Counted from the stretch's first letter, positions 22,005-32,805 are shown. The stretch is DNA of 64,000 bases from Leclercia adecarboxylata (GCF_006171285.1 NZ_CP040889.1:3658001-3722000); one strand, 5' to 3'. Notes: generated by a model from the sequence alone, not told the origin. A program made the numbers and translations.

Positions 22005-22973
22005 TCAGGCCAGAACCAAATCTCCCTGCGGATGACAGGAGCAGGCCAGCACATAGCCTTCCGCTACTTCGGCATCCGTCAGCGTCATGGTGCTGGTGAC
22101 GGTATAATTCCCGTCCACCACCTTCGTTTTACAGCACCCGCAGACGCCCGCACGACAGGCGGCCACCACCGGCACGTTATTGCTCTCCAGCGCGTCCAGC
22201 AGCGTGCTGCCCACGCGGCCAAAGAAGGTTTTTGCGGGCTGCAGTTTGGTAAACTTCAGCCCGCTGGTGGCGGCCTCTGCCACCGGCGTAAAGAACTGCT
22301 CTTTGAAGAAGCGGGTCACGCCCAGGGCTTTCACCTCTTCTTCAACGATGTCCATGTACGGTGCCGGACCACAGGTCATGACGGTGCGGGCGGCGATATC
22401 CGGCACGCTTTGCAGCAGCTCACGGCTGAGACGACCGGCGACAAATCCCTCGGTGGCGTTGTTTTCCGCCACCAGCGTGACCGGATAATTCCGCCATTCG
22501 TCGGCAAAAATCACATCCTGCGGCGAGCGGACGCTGAAGATCACCTCCACGTCAGCCTGCGGACGGTTCTTCGCCAGCCAGCGACGCATCGACATCACCG
22601 GCGTGACGCCGCATCCGGCGGCCAGCAGCAGGAATTTATCTTCCGGCTTATCGTCGCAGGTAAAATCACCCTGCGCGTCAGACAGCCAGATGTAATCCCC
22701 ACGCTTCACGTCATGCGTCAGCCACTGCGAGCCTGCCCCCTCATCAATGCGGCGGACGGTCAGCGTGATGTACTCGCTGATGCCAGGCGTTGAGGAGATC
22801 GTGTACGCCCGCAGCGTATCCGCTGAGTTACGCACGCTGACCAGCGCATACTGCCCGGCACGGTATGGATAATAGTCGTGGCACAGCAACGAAATCGTCC
22901 AGACATCCGGCGTTTCCTGATGGATGTGGTGAACCTGCATCCGCCATGGGCACTGATGGGTTGGCATAGTCAT
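22005..22973 (-). CDS. hcr: NADH oxidoreductase Hcr, electron donor to Hcp
   Basis: 322 residues, the E. coli length. FAD-binding ferredoxin-reductase domain (RAYTISSTPG for FAD; AAGCGVTPVMSM for NADH) followed by a C-terminal 2Fe-2S ferredoxin domain with the cysteine cluster CRAGVCGCC and a late Cys in VLACSCHPQGD. Hcr reduces the hybrid-cluster protein Hcp, which acts as a nitric oxide reductase. The gene starts 11 bases after the hcp stop, so they form one unit. Confidence 0.97.
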   Translation of the reverse strand: MTMPTHQCPWRMQVHHIHQETPDVWTISLLCHDYYPYRAGQYALVSVRNSADTLRAYTISSTPGISEYITLTVRRIDEGAGSQWLTHDVKRGDYIWLSDAQGDFTCDDKPEDKFLLLAAGCGVTPVMSMRRWLAKNRPQADVEVIFSVRSPQDVIFADEWRNYPVTLVAENNATEGFVAGRLSRELLQSVPDIAARTVMTCGPAPYMDIVEEEVKALGVTRFFKEQFFTPVAEAATSGLKFTKLQPAKTFFGRVGSTLLDALESNNVPVVAACRAGVCGCCKTKVVDGNYTVTSTMTLTDAEVAEGYVLACSCHPQGDLVLA

Positions 22974-22984
22974 TCTTTTACTCC

Positions 22985-24637
22985 TTACGCGCTCAGCAGC
23001 TGCTTCATGTCTTCTTCAACGGTGGTCACGGAACGCAGACCAAACTTCTCGTTGAGCACCGCCAGCAGATCCGGGGTAAAGAAGCCAGGTGCGGTCGGGC
23101 CGGTGACGATGTTTTTCACGCCCAGCGACAGCAGGGTCAGCAGGATCACAATCGCTTTCTGTTCGAACCAGGAGAGCACCAGCGACAGCGGCAGGTCGTT
23201 CACGCCACAGCCCAGTTTTTCTGCCAGGGTGACGGCCAGGATGATGGCAGAGTAAGCATCGTTACACTGACCGGCATCGATCAGGCGCGGCAGGCCTTCG
23301 ATATCGCCGAACTCCAGCTTGTTGAAGCGGTATTTACCACACGCCAGGGTCAGGATCAGGCAGTCGTCCGGAACGCTGGTGGCGAAATCGGTGAAGTAGT
23401 TACGTTCGCCGCGCGCGCCGTCACAGCCGCCCACCAGGAAGATGTGGCGCAGTTTTTCGCGGCTCACCAGGTCGATCAGGGAATCCGCTGCGCCCAGCAG
23501 GGTCTGACGACCGAAACCAACGGTGATCAGGTGAGGAATTTCGCTGTACGGGAAGCCCGCCATCTGCTGCGCCTGGGCAATCACCGGACCAAAGTCGTCG
23601 CCTTCGAGGTGGCTCACGCCCGGCCAGCCGACGATGCTGCGGGTCCAGATACGATCGTCGTAAGCCCCCACGGTTGGGTCGATGATGCAGTTAGAGGTCA
23701 TCACGATGGGGCCAGGGAAGCGGGCGAACTCCACCTGCTGGTTTTGCCAGCCGCTGCCGTAGTTACCGATCAGATGTTTGAATTTACGCAGCTCCGGGTA
23801 GCCGTGGGCGGGCAGCATCTCACCGTGGGTGTAGACGTTGACGCCGGTGCCGTCGGTCTGCTCCAGCAGGTTGTAGAGATCTTTCAGGTCGTGACCGGAA
23901 ATCAGGATGCATTTACCTTCGGTCGCTTTGACGTTGACCTGAGTCGGGGTTGGGTGGCCGTATTTGGTGGTTTCACCGGCGTCCAGAATGCTCATCACTT
24001 TGAAGTTCATCTGGCCGATTTCCATGGAGCACTCCAGCAGAGCGTTCATGTCGGAAGGCCAGGTGCCCAGCCATGCCATGATTTTGTGGTACTGGGCGTA
24101 GATGTCGTTGTCGTACTGATCCAGAACGTGGGCGTGCTCCATATAGGCCGCAGCGCCTTTCAGACCGTACAGGCACAGCAGGCGCAGGCCGAGGATGTTT
24201 TCGCCAATCGCGGCTTTGTCTTTGTTCGGGGTAAATTCTGCCGCCTGGCGCTGCAGGTCACCCAGGTCATCGCTCACCAGCTGCAGGTCGGCCATTGGGT
24301 TATCCACGCGGGCACCGGCATCGGCACTCAGGCACTGCGCTTTCAGGGCTTCGCGCAGGGCGATGGCTTCGCGGGCGTAGCCCACGATGCGCGGGGAGTC
24401 GAAGTTAACGTTAGTCAGGGTTGAGAAGAACGCGCGCGGGGCGAAGTTATCCACGTAGTGGTCGATGATGCCATATTCCCGGGCTTTCAGCGCCCAGGCG
24501 GATAAACCCTGCAGGGAGGCAATCAGCAGATCCTGCAGATCGGAAGTTTCTGCGGTTTTACCGCACATGCCCTGTGCGTAAGAGCAGCCGTTGCCGGCTG
24601 GAGTACGGATAGTTTGTTCACATTGCACACAAAACAT
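22985..24637 (-). CDS. hcp: Hybrid-cluster protein Hcp (nitric oxide reductase / S-nitrosylation enzyme)
   Basis: 550 residues when started at the ATG at 24637, giving [18 protein letters not shown] as in E. coli; an upstream GTG two codons earlier is less likely. The N-terminal iron-sulfur cluster ligands are Cys3, Cys6, Cys18 and Cys25. Hybrid-cluster ligands lie downstream, for example in [19 protein letters not shown] and [16 protein letters not shown]. It reduces NO under anaerobic nitrosative stress together with Hcr. A candidate NsrR-like site overlaps its leader. Confidence 0.97.
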   Translation of the reverse strand: MFCVQCEQTIRTPAGNGCSYAQGMCGKTAETSDLQDLLIASLQGLSAWALKAREYGIIDHYVDNFAPRAFFSTLTNVNFDSPRIVGYAREAIALREALKAQCLSADAGARVDNPMADLQLVSDDLGDLQRQAAEFTPNKDKAAIGENILGLRLLCLYGLKGAAAYMEHAHVLDQYDNDIYAQYHKIMAWLGTWPSDMNALLECSMEIGQMNFKVMSILDAGETTKYGHPTPTQVNVKATEGKCILISGHDLKDLYNLLEQTDGTGVNVYTHGEMLPAHGYPELRKFKHLIGNYGSGWQNQQVEFARFPGPIVMTSNCIIDPTVGAYDDRIWTRSIVGWPGVSHLEGDDFGPVIAQAQQMAGFPYSEIPHLITVGFGRQTLLGAADSLIDLVSREKLRHIFLVGGCDGARGERNYFTDFATSVPDDCLILTLACGKYRFNKLEFGDIEGLPRLIDAGQCNDAYSAIILAVTLAEKLGCGVNDLPLSLVLSWFEQKAIVILLTLLSLGVKNIVTGPTAPGFFTPDLLAVLNEKFGLRSVTTVEEDMKQLLSA

Positions 24638-24651
24638 AATCACACCTGTTA

Positions 24652-24674
24652 AAGTTATATTTGATATACATGTT
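24652..24674 (-). promoter_or_regulatory. Candidate NsrR-type operator upstream of hcp
   Basis: On the hcp strand the sequence AACATGTATATCAAATATAA, ending about 15 bases before the ATG, resembles the enterobacterial NsrR consensus (AAGATGYATTT-AAATACATCTT type), with an imperfect right arm. E. coli hcp is repressed by NsrR and activated by FNR; the overlapping TTGATATACATGTT on the plus strand also resembles half of an FNR site. Sequence match is partial, so this is a candidate only. Confidence 0.4.
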
Positions 24675-24780
24675 TAAGGTTATGCCTGAGGCGATACGGA
24701 GAAAAGGGCTTTCTGCTACAAACTGGAGGGAGATTGATTTAGCGCAATTTTGGCGGCAGCAGGCTACCGCCAAAGAAGTA

Positions 24781-25680
24781 TCAGGCGGAGAAGAACGCCA
24801 TCATGACGGGCACCAGCAGGCTTAAAATAAAGCCGTGTACGATGGCGGCAGGCACCATCTCCAGCCCGCCCGAGCGTTGCAGAACCGGCAGGGTAAAGTC
24901 CATTGAGGTGGCGCCGCACAGCCCCAGCGCCGTGGAGCGACTGCGGCGGACCAGACCCGGGATCAGCATAATGGCGATCAGCTCCCGCGCGAGATCGTTA
25001 AAGAAGGCGGCGCTGCCAATCACCGGCCCAAAGGATTCGGTTAACAGAATGCCGGAAAGTGAATACCAGCCAAACCCGGAGGCCATCGCCAGGGCGGTAT
25101 TGAGCGGCAGGTCGAGAATAAAGGCGTTAATGACGCCGCCCACCAGCGAACTGCCCACCACAATTACCGCCACCATCATGCCGCGGCGGTTGAGCACGAT
25201 CTGCTTCAGGGTCATACCATTATTTCGCAGCTGAATACCAATAAGGAACAGCAGGAAGATCAGCGTATATTCACTGGCCTCGGTGGCGTGCTGTAAAAAA
25301 GCATATCCGGTGAGCCCCAGCAGAAAACCGAGCAATACCACGCCGCATAATTTTAATGACTCCAGCGCCATCGCAATACGTGAGGGTAATTTTTCCTGAT
25401 GGTGATGGTTTTTCCACGGAATGACGCGCTCCAGCCAGAAAAGCGCCGCAATATTGCAGGCCAGGATAACCACCATCGTAATAACAGAATAGTGAAGAAT
25501 AGAGAGCAGATTGGTCGCCAGATTATCGAGGAAGGCGAGGCTGATCCCCATAAAAAAGAGAATGACGTAGACAATCCAGCTCAGTAAACGGTTGATCAGT
25601 TTTAGCGCTGACAGATGACGAAGCGGAATGAGATAGCCCACGATCAGCGGGAGGAGAATGATTAAGAGTCCTGAAAACAT
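24781..25680 (-). CDS. lysO: L-lysine exporter LysO
   Basis: 299 residues from the ATG at 25680, giving MFSGLLIILLPLIVGYLIPL as in E. coli LysO (formerly YbjE); a TTG two codons upstream is not needed. About eight to ten membrane helices of the DUF340 family, with the conserved IQLRNNGMTLKQIVLNRRG and GFGWYSLSGILLTESFGP segments. Exports lysine (and the analogue thialysine) to the periplasm; in E. coli it is controlled by ArgP. Single gene between hcp and aqpZ. Confidence 0.95.
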   Translation of the reverse strand: MFSGLLIILLPLIVGYLIPLRHLSALKLINRLLSWIVYVILFFMGISLAFLDNLATNLLSILHYSVITMVVILACNIAALFWLERVIPWKNHHHQEKLPSRIAMALESLKLCGVVLLGFLLGLTGYAFLQHATEASEYTLIFLLFLIGIQLRNNGMTLKQIVLNRRGMMVAVIVVGSSLVGGVINAFILDLPLNTALAMASGFGWYSLSGILLTESFGPVIGSAAFFNDLARELIAIMLIPGLVRRSRSTALGLCGATSMDFTLPVLQRSGGLEMVPAAIVHGFILSLLVPVMMAFFSA

Positions 25681-25751
25681 GAACAACCGGTCCTTTATTT
25701 GAGTGGCGCTGAGACACTACCCAATTAAGGCTGTTCAGTAAAGATGAAAAC

Positions 25752-25836
25752 AGTGCCGGGCGGCGCTTCGCTTGCCCGGCCTACGAAATACTGTCCCGTA
25801 GGCCGGGTAAGGCGAAGCCGCCACCCGGCACCACAA
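25752..25836. repeat. REP-type inverted pair between lysO and aqpZ
   Basis: GCCGGGCGGCGCTTCGCTTG-CCCGGCCTAC faces GTAGGCCGGGTAAGGCGAAG-CCGCCACCCGGC with a 15-base spacer, the classic BIME layout. It lies between two genes on the same strand, just after the aqpZ stop. Confidence 0.85.
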
Positions 25837-25845
25837 CGCGCAATA

Positions 25846-26541
25846 TTAATCGCGTTTTTCCAGCAGGGTACGGTACAGCACGCCGCCGAGGATACCGCCA
25901 ACAATCGGCATCACCCAGAACAGCCACAGCTGCTGCAGCACCCAGCCACCCTGGAAGATAGCTACTGCGGTGCTGCGCGCCGGGTTAACGGAGGTATTGG
26001 TCACCGGAATGCTGATCAGGTGGATCAGGGTCAGCGCCAGGCCAATTGCAATCGGCGCGAAACCTGCCGGGGCATGTTTGTCGGTTGCACCGTGGATCAC
26101 CAGCAGGAAGCCCGCCGTCAGCACGATTTCAATCACGATGGCAGAGAGCATGGAGAAGCCGCCAGGGGAGTGCTCGCCAAAGCCGTTGGAGGCAAAGCCG
26201 CTGGCCGCCGCGTCAAAGCCTGCTTTACCGCTGGCAACCACATACAGAATAGCGGCCGCGATAATCCCACCAATCACCTGGGCAATAATATAGCCAAGAA
26301 CCTCTTTCGCAGGAAAACGACCGCCGGCCCACAGACCTAATGTTACCGCCGGGTTAAAGTGACCACCGGAAATATGCCCTACGGCATAGGCCATGGTTAA
26401 AACCGTTAATCCGAAGGCCAGTGAAACCCCGACAAAACCAATTCCCAGTTCCGGGAACCCTGCTGCCAGCACGGCGCTGCCGCATCCACCAAATACCAAC
26501 CAGAATGTACCAAAGCATTCAGCTGCTAATTTTCTGAACAT
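25846..26541 (-). CDS. aqpZ: Aquaporin Z
   Basis: 231 residues from the ATG at 26541 ([19 protein letters not shown]), exactly the E. coli length; the preceding GAGGTGGTT is a strong ribosome site and rules out the longer frame. Six membrane helices with the two NPA pore motifs HFNPAVT and TSVNPARS, and the selectivity-filter Arg in the latter. Passes water across the inner membrane. Confidence 0.97.
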   Translation of the reverse strand: MFRKLAAECFGTFWLVFGGCGSAVLAAGFPELGIGFVGVSLAFGLTVLTMAYAVGHISGGHFNPAVTLGLWAGGRFPAKEVLGYIIAQVIGGIIAAAILYVVASGKAGFDAAASGFASNGFGEHSPGGFSMLSAIVIEIVLTAGFLLVIHGATDKHAPAGFAPIAIGLALTLIHLISIPVTNTSVNPARSTAVAIFQGGWVLQQLWLFWVMPIVGGILGGVLYRTLLEKRD

Positions 26542-26911
26542 AACCACCTCAAAGAAAAATGAGCGCAATCCTGCGCCATTGTTATTTATCGCCAAAATTA
26601 GCGATGATTTTTAAAGCGCCACTATTCAAAAAATGAATATTCACTCTCACCAGTCATATAAATACGGTAAGTTTGATGTAGGGCAATGTGTTGCGCTTCC
26701 TTGCTAAATTAAGGCGTGTAAAGCAGAGTTGAATTTTCGGCAGCAAGAGTATTCCGCCGAAATCGTTATTTCAAATGAAAGTTACTGGTTAAATTCTTAA
26801 TTTTCGATCCTGCCGGTCTTTATTCCGCCGACGACCGGGTGTCCGTCCGGGCCCGCTGGCGTTATACTCCTGATAACTTAAAGGAAAAAGTTTATCTCTC
26901 CCGGAGGGTAC
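26542..26911. promoter_or_regulatory. Divergent intergenic region aqpZ / ybjD
   Basis: 370 bases without a supportable gene. It must hold the promoters of both divergent genes. It is AT-rich from about 26560 to 26800 and GC-rich near 26815-26860. I see no clear operator, terminator or small RNA. Confidence 0.3.
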
Positions 26912-28570
26912 ATGTTACTTGAACGTGTGGAAATTGTGGGGTTTCGCGGCATTAATCGTCTGTCGCTGAAGCTTGAGCAAAACAACGTGCTGATCGGGGA
27001 AAACGCCTGGGGTAAATCCAGCCTGCTGGATGCCCTGACGCTGCTGTTGTCGCCGGAAACGGACCTGTACCATTTTGTCCGGGAAGATTTCTGGTTCCCG
27101 CCCGGAGATATGCTGGGGCGCGAGCACCATCTGCATATCATCCTCACCTTTCGTGAAGCCGAGCCGGGTCGCCATCGCGTCCGCCGCTATCGCCCCTTAG
27201 CCGACTGCTGGGTGCCCTGTGATGACGGCTACCAGCGCATTTTTTACCGTCTGGAAGGCGAACTGGCTGACGATGACAGCGTCCTGACCCTGCGCGGTTT
27301 TCTTGATAGCACTGGCCATATCCTGCCGCTTGATGACATCGACGAGCGGGCGCGCCATCTGGTTCGACTGATGCCGGTGCTGCGCCTGCGCGACGCCCGC
27401 TTTATGCGCCGTATCCGCAACGGTACGGTGCCGAATATGCCCGATGTGGAGGTCACCGCCCGGGAGCTGGACTACCTGGCCCGGGAACTGGTGGCTCGTC
27501 CGCAGAACCTGACCGACGGCCAGATCCGCCAGGGACTGTCGGCGATGGTGCAGCTGCTGGAACACTACTTCTCCGAGCAGGGTACTTCGCCGGTGCGCAA
27601 CCGGCTGATGCGGCGGCGCTCCCATGACGAGCAGCGCAGCTGGCGTTATCTCGACATCATCAACCGGATGATTGACCGGCCCGGCGGCCGCTCGCACCGG
27701 GTGATCCTGCTGGGGCTCTTCTCGACGCTGCTGCAGGCGAAAGGCACCGTCCGGCTGGACAGGGATGCCCGCCCGCTGCTGCTGGTGGAAGATCCCGAGA
27801 CGCGCCTGCACCCGATCATGCTCTCGGTGGCATGGCACCTGCTGAACCTGCTGCCGCTCCAGCGCATCGCCACCACTAACTCCGGGGAGCTGCTGTCGTT
27901 GACCCCGGTGGAACATGTCTGTCGCCTCGTGCGTGAGTCGTCGCGGGTCACGGCTTACCGCCTCGGACCGGGGGGGATGAACGCCGAAGACAGTCGTCGC
28001 ATCGCCTTCCATATTCGCTTCAACCGCGCCTCCTCGCTGTTTGCCCGCTGCTGGCTGCTGGTGGAAGGGGAGACCGAAACCTGGGTGATAAACGAGCTGG
28101 CCCGTCAGTGCGGCCACCACTTCGATGCCGAGGGCATCAAGGTGATTGAATTTGCCCAGTCGGGCTTGAAACCGCTGATTAAATTTGCCCGACGGATGGG
28201 CATCGAATGGCACGTGCTGGTGGATGGCGACGAGGCGGGCAAGAAATATGCCGCTACCGTGCGCGGGCTCATCAATAACGACAGGGAAGAGGAGCGCGAA
28301 CACCTGACGGCGCTGCCCGCCATGGACATGGAGCATTTCATGTACCGGCAGGGCTTTTCCGACGTCTTTCACCGGGTGGCGATGATCCCCGATGATATCC
28401 CGATGAACATGCGGCGGGTGATCATGAAGGCCATTCACCGTTCGTCGAAGCCCGATCTGGCGATTGAAGTGGCGATGGAGGCGGGACGGCGTGGCGTCGA
28501 GGCGGTGCCCACGCTGCTGCGGAAAATGTTCTCCCGTGTGCTGTGGCTGGCACGCGGGAGAGCGGATTAA
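26912..28570 (+). CDS. ybjD: OLD-family ATPase/TOPRIM nuclease-like protein YbjD
   Basis: 552 residues, the E. coli length. N-terminal ABC-type ATPase with Walker A GENAWGKSSLLDAL (about residue 28) and the late LLVEDPETRLHP (Walker B) plus ATTNSGELL switch. The C-terminal TOPRIM domain has WLLVEGETETWVINELA and VLVDGDEAGKKYA. This is the OLD (overcoming lysogenization defect) class 1-like arrangement; family members are nucleases, some with anti-phage roles. Function of YbjD itself is not established. The stop overlaps the convergent ybjX stop by 4 bases. Confidence 0.93.
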   Translation: MLLERVEIVGFRGINRLSLKLEQNNVLIGENAWGKSSLLDALTLLLSPETDLYHFVREDFWFPPGDMLGREHHLHIILTFREAEPGRHRVRRYRPLADCWVPCDDGYQRIFYRLEGELADDDSVLTLRGFLDSTGHILPLDDIDERARHLVRLMPVLRLRDARFMRRIRNGTVPNMPDVEVTARELDYLARELVARPQNLTDGQIRQGLSAMVQLLEHYFSEQGTSPVRNRLMRRRSHDEQRSWRYLDIINRMIDRPGGRSHRVILLGLFSTLLQAKGTVRLDRDARPLLLVEDPETRLHPIMLSVAWHLLNLLPLQRIATTNSGELLSLTPVEHVCRLVRESSRVTAYRLGPGGMNAEDSRRIAFHIRFNRASSLFARCWLLVEGETETWVINELARQCGHHFDAEGIKVIEFAQSGLKPLIKFARRMGIEWHVLVDGDEAGKKYAATVRGLINNDREEEREHLTALPAMDMEHFMYRQGFSDVFHRVAMIPDDIPMNMRRVIMKAIHRSSKPDLAIEVAMEAGRRGVEAVPTLLRKMFSRVLWLARGRAD

Positions 28571-29523
28571 CGGCGGGTCGCCTCGTTTACCTGGTCAACC
28601 AGGCTGTCCAGCAGGGCAAAGCGGCGGCGGTATTCGGCGCGTTTTTTGCTGGCGATCTCCTCCATCGGCTTGCGCGGCATGGCGAGTGGCAGCCTGAAGT
28701 TGCCCTCGCTGTCGCGCTCCCCGCCAAGGGAGAGCCAGAAGCTGTCGTAGTCGGCCAGCAGTTTCCCCTCTTTTTTCTTGCGATAGCGCCAGCTGCGATA
28801 AATATGGGTGCTGTTGCTGACGGCAATAATCTGATCCACGGCCAGGGCGCTGCCCAGCGTCATGGCGGCCTCCACCAGCAGGCGTTTCGGGAACAGGCCG
28901 TGGCAGGCTTTGGTGGCGCTCTGGATCGCCTCGTGCGGCACAAAGGCTTTTGCCCCCTGCATCCCGCCGATAAACAGCGTGGAAGTGCCATTAATCTGAC
29001 ACAGCGTAAAGGTCATCTCTGCCAGCACCGTCTGCTGCGCATCGCAAAACGCCAGCGTCGCCTCTCCCTCTTTATCGAGAAACGCATCGGCGCACAGGCG
29101 CACGGTAAAGGGCTGGTCGTCTTTTCCGGTGAGGGTCAGCAAGGTGATCCCCTCCCGGGAAAGATAGCCGTTCATCAGCGCAGCCGGGAGCCGCTTCTGC
29201 ATGGTCTGATAGTGCCAGTTCAGCGCCTGAAGCGTTTTCTGGCGGTTCATTGCCACCGAGAGCCACGGGCGGTGCAGGCGGCAGGGCAGCCCAGGCTGAA
29301 CCTGCAACATTTGCAGTAATTGCGGCTGTTTTGAAAGGTGCGACAGCAGACGCGCGGTGCTGAACGGCGTCATCAGCGAGCGCAGCATGAACTTGCGGCG
29401 ATAGGCCGGGTTGCGCCAGGCGAGGCCGGGGGTTAATGTCCCGGATGCCAGACGTTGAAACAGCTGCCAGGCTGATTTAGGTTGCGGCTGATGTGTATAA
29501 GATGACTCTGCGATGGACGACAT
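28567..29523 (-). CDS. ybjX: VirK/YbjX family protein (DUF535)
   Basis: 318 residues against about 330 in E. coli. Shows the family's conserved central segment (GYLSREGITLLTLTG, FIGGMQGAKAF, FPKRLLVEAA) and the C-terminal YDSFWLSLGGE motif. Soluble, no membrane segment. The homologue in Salmonella and Shigella is linked to surface changes and PhoP-regulated peptide resistance; molecular activity is unknown. Convergent with ybjD, overlapping by 4 bases; divergent from macA. Confidence 0.9.
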   Translation of the reverse strand: MSSIAESSYTHQPQPKSAWQLFQRLASGTLTPGLAWRNPAYRRKFMLRSLMTPFSTARLLSHLSKQPQLLQMLQVQPGLPCRLHRPWLSVAMNRQKTLQALNWHYQTMQKRLPAALMNGYLSREGITLLTLTGKDDQPFTVRLCADAFLDKEGEATLAFCDAQQTVLAEMTFTLCQINGTSTLFIGGMQGAKAFVPHEAIQSATKACHGLFPKRLLVEAAMTLGSALAVDQIIAVSNSTHIYRSWRYRKKKEGKLLADYDSFWLSLGGERDSEGNFRLPLAMPRKPMEEIASKKRAEYRRRFALLDSLVDQVNEATRR

Positions 29524-29682
29524 GATAGATACCGGTCTTGTTGCCAGGTCTTTATTTCAGCAGGGACTTTATCAACCTCTCCTCAACGATTTTTATCCAT
29601 CCGGAAAAGCAGGGGTTTCGTTGAGGAATGGTTTAGTTAGAATCAACAGTTATGTAAGCCGGAATAGCTATTTGGAATATTT

Positions 29683-30798
29683 ATGAAATTAAAGGGAAAG
29701 CGCAGGAAGCTGTTTCTGCTGCTGGTGCTGGTTGTACTGGTGGGTGGATTCTGGCTGTGGCGGGTGCTTAACGCACCGGTGCCGCAATATCAGACACTGA
29801 TTGTCCGTCCGGGCGAGCTGCAGCAGAGCGTGCTGGCTACCGGCAAGCTGGATGCGCTGCGCAAGGTTGACGTGGGCGCCCAGGTCAGCGGCCAGCTGAA
29901 GACGCTGTCGGTGGAGATTGGCGACAAGGTGAAAAAAGGGCAGCTGCTGGGGGTTATCGATCCGGAGCAGGCTGAAAACCAGATCAAAGAGGTGGAAGCG
30001 ACCCTGATGGAGCTGCGTGCCCAGCGTAGCCAGGCAGAGGCGGAGCGGAAGCTGGCCCAGGTAACCCTGAACCGCCAGCGGCAGCTGGCCACCACTCAGG
30101 CCATCTCGCAGCAGGATCTGGATACCTCGACGACCGAACTGGCGGTGAAGCAGGCGCAGATTGGCACCATCGACGCGCAGATCAAACGCAACCAGGCCTC
30201 GCTGGACAGCGCGAAAACTAACCTCGATTACACCCGCATCGTTGCGCCGATGGCCGGGGAAGTGACGCAAATCACCACCCTGCAGGGGCAGACGGTGATT
30301 GCCGCCCAGCAGGCGCCGAACATCCTGACCCTCGCGGATATGGGCACCATGCTGGTGAAGGCTCAGGTTTCTGAAGCGGATGTGATCCACCTTAAGCCGG
30401 GGCAAAAGGCCTGGTTTACCGTGCTCGGCGATCCGCAAACCCGCTACGAAGGGGTGCTGAAAGATATTCTTCCGACCCCGGAGAAGGTCAACGACGCCAT
30501 CTTCTATCACGCCCGTTTTGAAGTGCCTAACCCGCAGGGGGTGCTGCGCCTGGACATGACCGCTCAGGTGCATATCCAGCTCTCCGGGGTGAAAAACGTG
30601 CTGACCATTCCGCTGGCGGCGCTGGGCGCCCCGGTGGGCGACAATCGCTATAACGTGAAGGTGCTGCGTAACGGCGAAACGCGCGAGCGTGAGGTGAGCC
30701 TCGGCTCGCGTAACGACACCGATGTGGTGGTGGTTAAAGGGCTGGAAGAGGGTGAAGAGGTGGTCATCAGCGAGAGCCAGCCGGGGGCGGCTAAATGA
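29683..30798 (+). CDS. macA: Periplasmic adaptor protein MacA of the MacAB-TolC pump
   Basis: 371 residues. One N-terminal membrane anchor ([17 protein letters not shown], residues 10-26), then lipoyl, coiled-coil hairpin (about 90-180, rich in Gln, Glu and Ala heptads) and beta-barrel domains of the HlyD/MFP family. The [15 protein letters not shown] and [15 protein letters not shown] segments are typical of MacA. Works with MacB and TolC to export macrolides, enterotoxins and haem precursors. The stop overlaps the macB start (ATGA). Confidence 0.97.
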   Translation: MKLKGKRRKLFLLLVLVVLVGGFWLWRVLNAPVPQYQTLIVRPGELQQSVLATGKLDALRKVDVGAQVSGQLKTLSVEIGDKVKKGQLLGVIDPEQAENQIKEVEATLMELRAQRSQAEAERKLAQVTLNRQRQLATTQAISQQDLDTSTTELAVKQAQIGTIDAQIKRNQASLDSAKTNLDYTRIVAPMAGEVTQITTLQGQTVIAAQQAPNILTLADMGTMLVKAQVSEADVIHLKPGQKAWFTVLGDPQTRYEGVLKDILPTPEKVNDAIFYHARFEVPNPQGVLRLDMTAQVHIQLSGVKNVLTIPLAALGAPVGDNRYNVKVLRNGETREREVSLGSRNDTDVVVVKGLEEGEEVVISESQPGAAK

Positions 30799-32735
30799 CG
30801 GCCCTGCTGGAGCTGAATGATATCCGCCGCAGCTATCCGTCCGGCGACGGGCCGGTGGAGGTGCTGAAGGGCATCACTATGCGGGTAGAGGCTGGGGAAA
30901 TGGTGGCGATTGTCGGGGCCTCGGGTTCCGGTAAATCGACGCTGATGAACATCCTTGGCTGCCTGGATAAGCCCACCAGCGGCACCTACCGCGTGGCGGG
31001 GACCGACGTCGCCACGCTGGACAGCGACGCGCTGGCCAAACTCCGCCGGGAACATTTCGGCTTTATCTTCCAGCGTTACCATCTGCTCTCGCACCTGAGC
31101 GCGGCGCAAAACGTTGAAGTCCCGGCGGTCTATGCGGGCGTGGAGCGTAAAAAACGCCTTGAGCGAGCCCAGGCGCTGCTCACCCGGCTCGGGCTGGGGG
31201 AGCGGGTGGATTATCAGCCCTCGCAGCTCTCTGGCGGCCAGCAGCAGCGGGTCAGTATCGCCCGGGCGCTGATGAACGGCGGGCAGGTGATCCTGGCCGA
31301 TGAACCGACCGGGGCGCTGGACAGCCACTCCGGGGAAGAGGTGATGGCGATCCTGCACCAGCTGCGGGATCAGGGGCATACGGTGATTATCGTCACTCAC
31401 GACCCGCAGGTGGCCTCCCAGGCCGGGCGGATCGTCGAGATCCACGACGGCGAGCTGGTCAGCAATCCACCCCCCGGGCTCAACGCCACCCGGCGTCAGG
31501 AGGTGGCGCTCCCGCCCCCGTCCGGCTGGCGGCAGTTTGCCAGCAGTTTCCGCGAAGCGCTGACCATGGCCTGGCTGGCGATGGCCGCCAACAAGATGCG
31601 TACCCTGCTGACCATGCTCGGGATCATCATCGGTATCGCCTCGGTGGTGTCGATTGTGGTGGTCGGCGACGCCGCCAAACAGCTGGTGCTGTCGGATATC
31701 CGCTCCATCGGCACCAACACCATCGACGTCTATCCCGGTAAAGACTTTGGCGATGACGAGCCGCAGTACCAGCAGGCACTGAAATATGACGATCTGGCGG
31801 CGATCCAGAAGCAGCCGTGGGTCAACTCCGCCACCCCGGCAGTGTCGCAGAACTTGCGTCTGCGCTACGGCAATATCGACGTGGCGGCCAGCGCCAACGG
31901 CGTCAACGGGGACTACTTTAACGTCTACGGCATGACCTTCAGCGAAGGGGGCACCTTCAATGCGGAGCAGCTCGCAGGGCGGGCCCAGGTGGTGGTGCTG
32001 GATGCCAACTCCCGGCGGCAGCTGTTTCCCAATAAAGCGAAGGTGGTGGGCGAGATCGTGCTGGTGGGCAACATGCCTGCGACGGTGATCGGCGTGGCGG
32101 AGGAGAAACAGTCGATGTTTGGCAGCAGCAAGATTTTGCGCGTCTGGCTGCCTTACACCACCATCTCCGGGCGCATTATGGGGCAGTCATGGCTCAACTC
32201 GATCACCGTGCGGGTGAAAGACGGCTACGACAGCGCCCAGGCGGAGCAGCAGCTTGAGCGCCTGCTGTCCCTGCGCCACGGGAAGAAAGATTTCTTCACC
32301 TGGAACATGGACGGGCTCTTGAAAACGGCTGAAAAGACCACACGTACTTTACAGCTCTTTCTCACCCTGGTGGCGATCATCTCCCTGCTGGTGGGGGGAA
32401 TAGGGGTGATGAATATTATGCTGGTGTCGGTGACGGAGCGGACGCGCGAAATCGGCATTCGCATGGCGGTAGGTGCCCGGGCCAGCGACGTGCTGCAACA
32501 GTTTTTAATTGAGGCGGTGCTGGTCTGTCTGGTGGGCGGGGCGCTGGGGATCACGCTCTCGTTGTTAATCGCCTTCACGCTGCAGCTGTTTTTACCCGGC
32601 TGGGAGATCGGTTTTTCACCGATGGCGCTGCTAACCGCCTTCCTTTGTTCTACCTTTACCGGGGTGCTGTTTGGCTGGTTGCCGGCAAGAAACGCCGCGC
32701 GGCTGGATCCGGTGGATGCGTTAGCCCGGGAGTAA
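30795..32735 (+). CDS. macB: Macrolide/peptide export ABC transporter MacB
   Basis: 646 residues. N-terminal ATPase domain with Walker [11 protein letters not shown], signature [15 protein letters not shown] and Walker [14 protein letters not shown] membrane helix near 275-300 ([20 protein letters not shown]), a large periplasmic domain (about 310-525), and three C-terminal helices (for example [20 protein letters not shown]) follow. This is the full MacB plan for a mechanotransmission transporter. Second gene of the macAB operon. Confidence 0.97.
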   Translation: MTALLELNDIRRSYPSGDGPVEVLKGITMRVEAGEMVAIVGASGSGKSTLMNILGCLDKPTSGTYRVAGTDVATLDSDALAKLRREHFGFIFQRYHLLSHLSAAQNVEVPAVYAGVERKKRLERAQALLTRLGLGERVDYQPSQLSGGQQQRVSIARALMNGGQVILADEPTGALDSHSGEEVMAILHQLRDQGHTVIIVTHDPQVASQAGRIVEIHDGELVSNPPPGLNATRRQEVALPPPSGWRQFASSFREALTMAWLAMAANKMRTLLTMLGIIIGIASVVSIVVVGDAAKQLVLSDIRSIGTNTIDVYPGKDFGDDEPQYQQALKYDDLAAIQKQPWVNSATPAVSQNLRLRYGNIDVAASANGVNGDYFNVYGMTFSEGGTFNAEQLAGRAQVVVLDANSRRQLFPNKAKVVGEIVLVGNMPATVIGVAEEKQSMFGSSKILRVWLPYTTISGRIMGQSWLNSITVRVKDGYDSAQAEQQLERLLSLRHGKKDFFTWNMDGLLKTAEKTTRTLQLFLTLVAIISLLVGGIGVMNIMLVSVTERTREIGIRMAVGARASDVLQQFLIEAVLVCLVGGALGITLSLLIAFTLQLFLPGWEIGFSPMALLTAFLCSTFTGVLFGWLPARNAARLDPVDALARE

Positions 32736-32756
32736 GTGCGTTGGCCCACAATAATT

Positions 32757-32805
32757 TGTAGGCCCGTGCAAGCGCAGCGCCGCCGGGCGTCGGGCCGCAC
32801 AACCG
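32757..32805. repeat. REP-like element after macB
   Basis: TTGTAGGCCCGTGCAAGCGC followed by AGCGCCGCCGGGCGTCGGGC, a diverged REP unit with the GTAGGCC core, just upstream of a bidirectional terminator in the convergent macB/cspD gap. Confidence 0.6.

Noticed and set aside
24749..24774. Terminator after lysO (TTTGGCGG...CCGCCAAA)
   Set aside because: The hairpin is perfect but followed by AAATTG on the lysO strand rather than a T run, so intrinsic termination is not supported.
29600..29650. Possible PhoP box in the ybjX/macA gap (GGTTTC and GGTTTA)
   Set aside because: The two GGTTT motifs are 16 bases apart rather than the 11 needed for a PhoP box, and face away from ybjX.
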